Shown here: positions 58,505-64,000 of the stretch, in pieces
Numbering within the stretch: position 1 is the first letter of the stretch
Layout: each line of letters begins with the position of its first letter
Assembly (NCBI RefSeq): GCF_965363235.1
Contig: NC_134840.1
Location: forward strand, 96,918,416-96,982,415
Length of the DNA stretch: 64,000 nt
From: Mytilus galloprovincialis
Taxonomy: Eukaryota; Mollusca; Bivalvia; Mytilida; Mytilidae
Direction: 5' to 3'
Notes under the pieces: generated by a model
The model's database searches: none
Seen by the model: the letters and a program-made list of their open reading frames with translations, nothing else
What the model was told of the DNA's origin: nothing
Made by a program: the position numbers and the translations under genes

Positions 58505-59475
58505 CTTTTACAAAAAAGACTTAACATCATTGGAAGAATGGGAGAATAAATGGCAAATGAGTTTTAACGCCAAAAAATGCATAGTTATAAGAATAACTCA
58601 GAAGAACAAAGAAGTGAGAGATACATCATATAAACTCCACGGACATACACAAGACAATGTTGATGAAAGCAAATACTTAGGCATAACAATCAGCAACAAC
58701 CTATCTTGGAATAGACACATTGACAATATTGTAGGCAAAGGAAATAAAACATTAGGATTTATCCGAAGAAATCTAAAAGACCGCACAAAACCAGTAAAAG
58801 CAGCAGCATATACAGCCATGGTAAGACCTTCAGTGGAATATGCCTGCACAGTTTGGGATCCATCAAGCCAAAAAAAGATTAAATCATTGGAACAAGTTCA
58901 AAAAAGAGCAGCAAGATTCGTTCATAATAACTACTAAGACCGAACACCTGGCTGTGTAACACACATGGTTAAACAATTACAGTGGGAAAGCCTGGAAGAA
59001 CGTAGAAAAACCAACAGACTATGTATGCTATTTAAAATCCAGCATGGGCTTATTGATATAGATACAACAATATCTAATACCCAATGACAGCCAGACCAGA
59101 GGTATAGGCCGCTTTTACCAAGAAAGAACAAAATCTGAAACCTATGGACAGTCATTCTTCCCAAAGACCATCAGGGATTGGAATCAACTACCAGCTAAAA
59201 CAACATCAGTCGACTCGATAGAGGGTTTCAGAGCTGCTCTGAAAGAAGGCTCTGGAAGGAAATGAACAGCATAGAGTGTACATAATTTTAATTGTAAATT
59301 GGCGAATGTTTTAAATGTATATAACTTTGAGAGGACTTGCTGCCTTGCCCGGCAATGCGCCAAGTTTTTCGTGAGACCAAAAACATTCAGGATGAATACG
59401 GTTCCTTACTTGGAAGAAGAAGAAAAAGAAATATCTAAAATTATGCAACCATCATCTCACTAACTAACAAAGTTA
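58505..59475 (+). mobile_element. 5'-truncated LINE, RT C-terminal part
   Basis: From about 58512 the frame reads DLTSLEEWENKWQMSFNAKK, then KYLGITISNNLSWNRHIDNI, VKAAAYTAMVRPSVEYACTV and VQKRAARFVHNNY, the typical C-terminal region of Jockey/CR1-type non-LTR reverse transcriptases. It stops at TAA 58935 where such proteins continue; the next codons (RTPGCVTHMVKQLQWESLEE) carry on the match. Near 59060 a one-base frameshift is needed to reach FFPKTIRDWNQLPAK and the natural end at 59265. The first two thirds of the RT and the endonuclease are missing. A dead copy. Confidence 0.85.
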
Positions 59476-59479
59476 ATCT

Positions 59480-59630
59480 CATAGGCGGATCCAGGGGGGG
59501 GGCCCTGGCCCCACCTTTGGTAGGAAAAATTTGGTTGATTATATAGGGAATCATTGAATTATGACAGGAGCGGGCCCCCCTTAGGTCAGTCAGCGGGCCC
59601 CCCTTAGGAAAAGTTCTGGATCCGCCACTG
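59480..59630 (-). mobile_element. GGCGGATCC MITE, copy 3
   Basis: CATAGGCGGATCCAGG ... TGGATCCGCCACTG with AATCT duplicated on both sides (59475-59479 and 59631-59635). It is inserted in what appears to be the LINE 3' tail. Confidence 0.75.
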
Positions 59631-59776
59631 AATCTTATTTATTTTAAGGGGTTAAGCTTTCTTATAGGCCAAGTTTTCTCAGGTAATAAGTTTATGTCAT
59701 GTTGTAATTAATGTTATGCTCTTAATGGGCCCTTTAAAATTTGAAAATAAAAATATTGTATTGTATTGTATTGTAT
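59631..59776 (+). repeat. probable LINE 3' end with (ATTGT)n tail
   Basis: GGGCCCTTTAAAATTTGAAA then AATAAAAATATTGTATTGTATTG. A short-unit 3' repeat is usual for non-LTR elements. It probably belongs to the LINE at 58505, split by the MITE. Confidence 0.55.
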
Positions 59777-59834
59777 AAGTTTGTTAAACTGAGCCTAGTC
59801 ATCACAGAATCACACATGTAATAACTGAAAGATC

Positions 59835-59995
59835 TTTTCGGGCCTTTTATAGCTGACTATGCGGTATGGGCTTTTCTCATTGTCATGATTGTTTAAGGCT
59901 GTAGGTGACCTATAGTTGTTAATTTCTGTGTCATTTTAGTCTCTTGTGGACAGTTGTCTCATTGGCAATGATACTACATCTTCTTTTTTATATCT
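59835..59995 (+). repeat. dispersed repeat family B
   Basis: GTGACCTATAGTTGTTAATT ... GTTGTCTCATTGGCAATGAT ... ACATCTTCTTTTTT. Second long copy at 62645-62795. Fragments lie at 21045, 25998, 28925-29005 and 50835-50880. Confidence 0.65.
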
Positions 59996-60309
59996 TCATA
60001 CTAGTGTGGGTTGATAGATTGTTGCTGGCTTAATGTCCAGTGACAATTGGTTCACACTTATACCATGTATTGATGATGTGATACCAATGTGAAACTGAAT
60101 GCCATGTTTTTACTTTCATGTCTTTTCTTCGTATGCGTAAGGTCCGACCATATGGGTATTTTGAAAAAGTATGCATACGGTCTGCAACATTTAGGTACAA
60201 GTTAAAAATTATTTTATTTTGAAAGACATAATCTAGACATAGAATTAATTTTATAGAAAAAATATGTAGATGTCATGGTGAATAAGAATGTGTTCATGGT
60301 ACATGTACA

Positions 60310-60440
60310 CAGATGGCCCATTCGCACTATCATTTTCTATGTTCAGTGGACCAGGAAATTGGGGGAAAAATCTTATTTGGCATTAAAATTAGAAAGATCA
60401 TATCATTCTGAATCATAGGGAACATGTTTACTAAGTCTTT
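60310..60440 (-). repeat. dispersed repeat family C, inverted
   Basis: ACAGATGGCCCATTCGCACT ... GAACATGTTTACTAAGTCTT is the reverse of the 5497 and 48990 copies. Confidence 0.5.
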
Positions 60441-60927
60441 CAAGTTGAAAATTGTTAAATTGTTACAGTTTAAAATGTTGCATAAGCTAAAATGTCATAT
60501 ATAAAAGCAAGGCAACATTTTAAACTTCAAGATGTTATGAGGTTCTTGTTTATACTTGTATTTTGTAAGATTTTGTCTTCTAATTGCACAGAAAGCCGTA
60601 TATGACACTTTTTTCAGAAGAGATGTCATTTCGTTTTTGTTTACTTCATTCCATCAAGAGTTGTATCCCTTTAGCTCTTACTTGGGCTTAATACCGAAAG
60701 ACAGTGATGCATACAACACAGGAACATAACGGTCATAAATTTTATATATGATCAGTCAAATTATTCAAATAGTTTGTCATATAAACTAACTAACTCTAAA
60801 CATATATAAGTTTGTGACAAATTATATGAATGCAAACAAACACAAAACACATTTTTAAAATGAAAGCCATAGAAATCCATATCCTATTAAAAACATACAC
60901 AAGTTGAAAAATCTAACGATCTACTAA

Positions 60928-61226
60928 GGGAGCTACCATTTGATTTTTATGGGGGGGCTAGCATGAAAAATTTTGTCCTGCATTTTTTTTTTTTTAGCTG
61001 TAATCTCTGTCCTGCCTTTTTATTTTTCACTCTGTTCGGTCCTGCCTTTTTTTTTTTTTTTTTTTAGTTTATTCTGACTTTTTTTTACCTAAATTGTCGT
61101 CCTGACTTTTTTTTTTGCAAGTGTCTCATCCTGCCTTTTTTTTTACTCAAAACTCCTGTCCTGCCTATTTTTTTCAAATTTCATCCTAGCCCACCCCCCC
61201 CCCCTAAAAATCAAATGGTAGCTCCC
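60928..61226. mobile_element. MITE with T-tract internal repeats
   Basis: Ends GGGAGCTACCATTTGATTTT and its inverse AAAATCAAATGGTAGCTCCC, flanked by TAA. Inside, a unit of GTCCTGCC plus a T run and a short linker is repeated about eight times. G and C homopolymers follow the ends. Confidence 0.85.
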
Positions 61227-62278
61227 TAAGTCATATCAGATATATTCATATCCCAATAAAAACATACACAAGTAAAAATCTAACGATCTACTAAGTCATA
61301 TATATATTTTATGATAAATAAATCAAAGAGCTCGTGTCCTCATTCTAATACCTGTTTTAAGTTTTAAAAGGATATTAAACTTCCGTTTTGAAGTTGATGG
61401 GGAAAATATTCAATTTTCTACACCGTGAGGACATCATGAAAATCTGGCATGTATTTAACCTGAGACTACTATATATATATATAACACATTATAGTGCAAG
61501 GTTTAACTACATTTCCTAAAAAGTTATCTCTTAGCTTAGATTTTTGTTACAGTATAAAATGAAATGAGCTTCATCCTCCAATGTATTGCAGGGTGGTCAT
61601 AGTCTTTTTCTAGGTATTTTTAAATGTTTTCCTTTTTCTTTCAATAAATTATGGTCTGCACTAATTATGATAAATACTTTATTTAATAAATTATTCTCAT
61701 CTTTGTTGTGTTAATTCTCTTATCACTAGACTTACAGTTTAAAAGTAACCTTTCTATTTCTAAATTTTGCATCAAACTTTTATATTAAAACACTAAATGT
61801 ACTAAATTTTCTGGACTGGCAAAGTCGCAAAACAATGTTGGATTCTTTTTTTTTTGTGCTTTTCTTTCGATCGGAATTTCATAAACTAAATATTATTGCA
61901 TACTGAATTGTACTTTTCGTATTGTTAACTTTCCTCAGTTCTATCTCGGACTAAATACATGATACATTAATACATGATAATATTCATATTGGTCCAAGCT
62001 TCCATTGATGGTGATTGCCAGGCTTAAGAAATGTTTTTTCAGATAGCTCGACACGTACATGTTTAAACTAAAGTTGCAGGTTTTTATTAAAAAGATTATT
62101 CTGTACATATTTGTTGTTGAAAACCGTTTCATATAGTACTCGAAGGAAGGGCCATATTGTCATAAATTAATTTAAGGTCCCGCTCAAATTTTAATTTCCG
62201 CAAGTAAGTTTTCTGGTATGCTAAGAACACGATAACTTTCAATATGAAATGGTATGTCTTGTCAGATTTAAAAGTTAC
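61227..62278. other. spacer upstream of ISCA2 exons
   Basis: Contains a second copy of the flank AACATACACAAGT(TG)AAAAATC near 61260, and otherwise AT-rich sequence. ISCA2 exon 1 and promoter should lie in or beyond this interval; none is convincing. Confidence 0.35.
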
Positions 62279-63525
62279 TAGAACACACCCGCGAAATCGC
62301 GGGCATTCAGAGCGCAGTTTAAAGTATGTAAAGTGTTGTTGGAAGAATTTTATAAAATTTTGAATGACTGGAGAATTTCAGCAAAAGTATCATAAGTCAT
62401 AGGTTATTTGGAAAAGGAATTTTTTTTTATCCCTCCTCCTTTATTTTCAAAATTCCCAATTTTTGGTTTTCTATCAATTTAAATATGAACATACATTTAG
62501 TATTTAGTATGTTATGAACATTTAAGTAAGGAGCCTGTAATTCAGTAGTTGTCGTTTGTTTATGTGTTACATATTTGTTTTTCGTTCATTTTTTGTACAT
62601 AAATAAGGCCGCTAGTTTTCTGGTTTGAATTGTTTTACATTGTCAGTTCGGGGCCTTTTAAAGCTGAGTACGGTATGTGCTTTGCTCGTTGTTGAAGGTC
62701 GTATGGTGACCTATAGTTGTTAATTTTTGTGTCATATTGGTCTCTTGTAGAGAGTTGTCTCAACATGGCAATCATACCACATCTTCTTTTTTTTTATAAT
62801 CAATGAATTTTGTTAACAATGGTAAAAGATTTAATGACTGGAGAATTTCAGAAAAGGTATCAAAAGTTCACATGAATATTTTTAGCGCTTATCTGTAAAT
62901 TATGAACATTCATTACAGTAACTATATAAATATAGTGTATTTACTTTCAATTCTAAGTTTACTAATCGATTCATGGTGGTCATTGATATAGTATACAGAC
63001 TCTCTCTATTTAATAAACTCTGTGACCGCCTTAGATAGTAAATTCTAAGTTTACTAATCGATCCATGTTGGTCATTGATATAGTATACAGACTCTCTCTA
63101 TTTAATAAACTCTGTGACCGCCTTAGATAGTAAATTCTAAGTTTACTAATCGATCCATGTTGGTCATTGATATAGTATACAGACTCTCTCTATTTAATAA
63201 ACTCTGTGACCGCCGTAGATAATATGAAAATGATAGCAGATTGAAAATACACTTTATTCTTTGTATATGTATGTTCAAAGTATACAGAAAAACGCAAACC
63301 GGAAGTCTAATCTGACTTAAAATTTCGTCCAATATCGGGACAATATCAGGATGCCTTTTTTTCTCGTTTTTCTCCCAAAATAACTCAATCTGAATAATCA
63401 TATGAATGGATGACAAATGCGACTATGCACTGTACCTATAGGACACAGAGGCGTGTTGATTAATTTATTGTGGAAAGAAGAGAAGCGACACACAAAATGA
63501 GGTCTTCTCGTTTAATAGTATAGAT
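62279..63525. mobile_element. pearl/Helitron-like element with 92-bp units
   Basis: The left end carries a perfect hairpin CCCGCGA-AA-TCGCGGG (62288-62303). Three tandem 92-bp units (TTCTAAGTTTACTAATCGAT at 62951, 63043 and 63135) lie before the right end, CTTCTCGTTTAATAGTATAG. A family B repeat (62645-62795) sits inside, between two copies of TAATGACTGGAGAATTTCAG-like sequence (62370 and 62830). Confidence 0.6.
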
Positions 63526-64000
63526 GACTGTCAGGGAAAACATAAAGTAATATTTTTTACAAGAACTATTATCGATGAAATATTTTATTATTCTTCTAAA
63601 ACGGGATTTTAAAACATTTACTTTTTTCTAGCACAGAGCAGGAAAATACATCAATGAATGAGAATAAAATGCAGCAAATATTAGTGCATGATGATGATGT
63701 ATATTGCATAAACTTTGTAGATATAATTATGCTCTATATGAACCCTTTAATTGAGAATAGTGCGTGTAATATTATATTCAACAGCACCAGGGGATCGCAA
63801 AGTATATATATATATATATATATATATTGAGATTTAAAAGGCAATATTTTAAATCATAAATTGTTAGTCCCCAATCTTGTTACTGGTACACAATAGAGAA
63901 TAATGGTAAGTAATGTCCGAAAAAAAAGAGCAAAAATGAGAGTTATTTTTTAAGATACAGAGATCAGGTATGAACACTGACACTAAGTTAAGTAAATAAT
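63526..64000. other. right edge, microsatellite only
   Basis: AT-rich, with a (TA)n run at about 63803-63828. No gene seen. Confidence 0.5.

Noticed and set aside
61941-62132. First exon of ISCA2 starting MKRFSTTN
   Set aside because: The phase would fit with a GTACAG donor, but the donor is weak and the distance (3.8 kb) is filled with repeats. Not enough to call.

Overview
The window is eukaryotic, AT-rich, intron-rich DNA, and the interspersed repeats I recognise are of the kind that fill mussel (Mytilus-type bivalve) genomes. This assignment rests on recall of repeat families and on intron-exon style, not on a search.

Four host genes can be read by joining exons at GT/AG borders with matching phases. 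(1) 98-2217, plus strand: the last three exons of a gene whose C-terminus resembles the PWWP3A/MUM1 C-terminal domain. (2) about 15950 down to 6096, minus strand: a calmodulin-like gene encoding about 144 residues, with four readable exons and a possible ATG-only first exon. (3) 20890-51675, plus strand: a centriolar coiled-coil gene, CEP128, read as 29 coding exons that sum to 3036 nt, 1011 residues, in one unbroken frame. (4) 58284 down to 56666, minus strand: the last three exons of ISCA2, a mitochondrial iron-sulfur assembly factor; its first exon was not found. The calmodulin-like gene and CEP128 point away from each other and may share the 15.9-20.9 kb interval as a promoter region.

The rest is mobile and tandem DNA. 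An LTR retrotransposon of the Ty3/gypsy type with nearly identical LTRs sits in a calmodulin-like intron (8966-13055). Four elements share one design: a GC-rich hairpin at an end and a core of 92-192 bp tandem units (1130-1985, 35768-36400, 39916-41213, 62279-63525). They resemble bivalve pearl/Helitron-like non-autonomous elements. Several MITEs show clear terminal inverted repeats and target duplications (TA, TTAA, TAA), one of them a 924 bp near-complete palindrome inside CEP128. A truncated LINE lies at 58.5-59.8 kb. Minisatellites occupy 5.05-5.32, 6.6-8.2, 35.1-35.56 and 57.66-57.82 kb.

The most unusual structure is in CEP128. The last 42 coding bases of exon 18, with its splice donor, have been amplified with about 50 bases of following intron into an array of 34 extra copies (39240-43590). 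Each copy carries a 14-codon, phase-0 block (two coiled-coil heptads) followed by GTAAAA or GTAAGA. The array therefore holds dozens of potential donor sites and cassette-exon bodies between the true exons 18 and 19.
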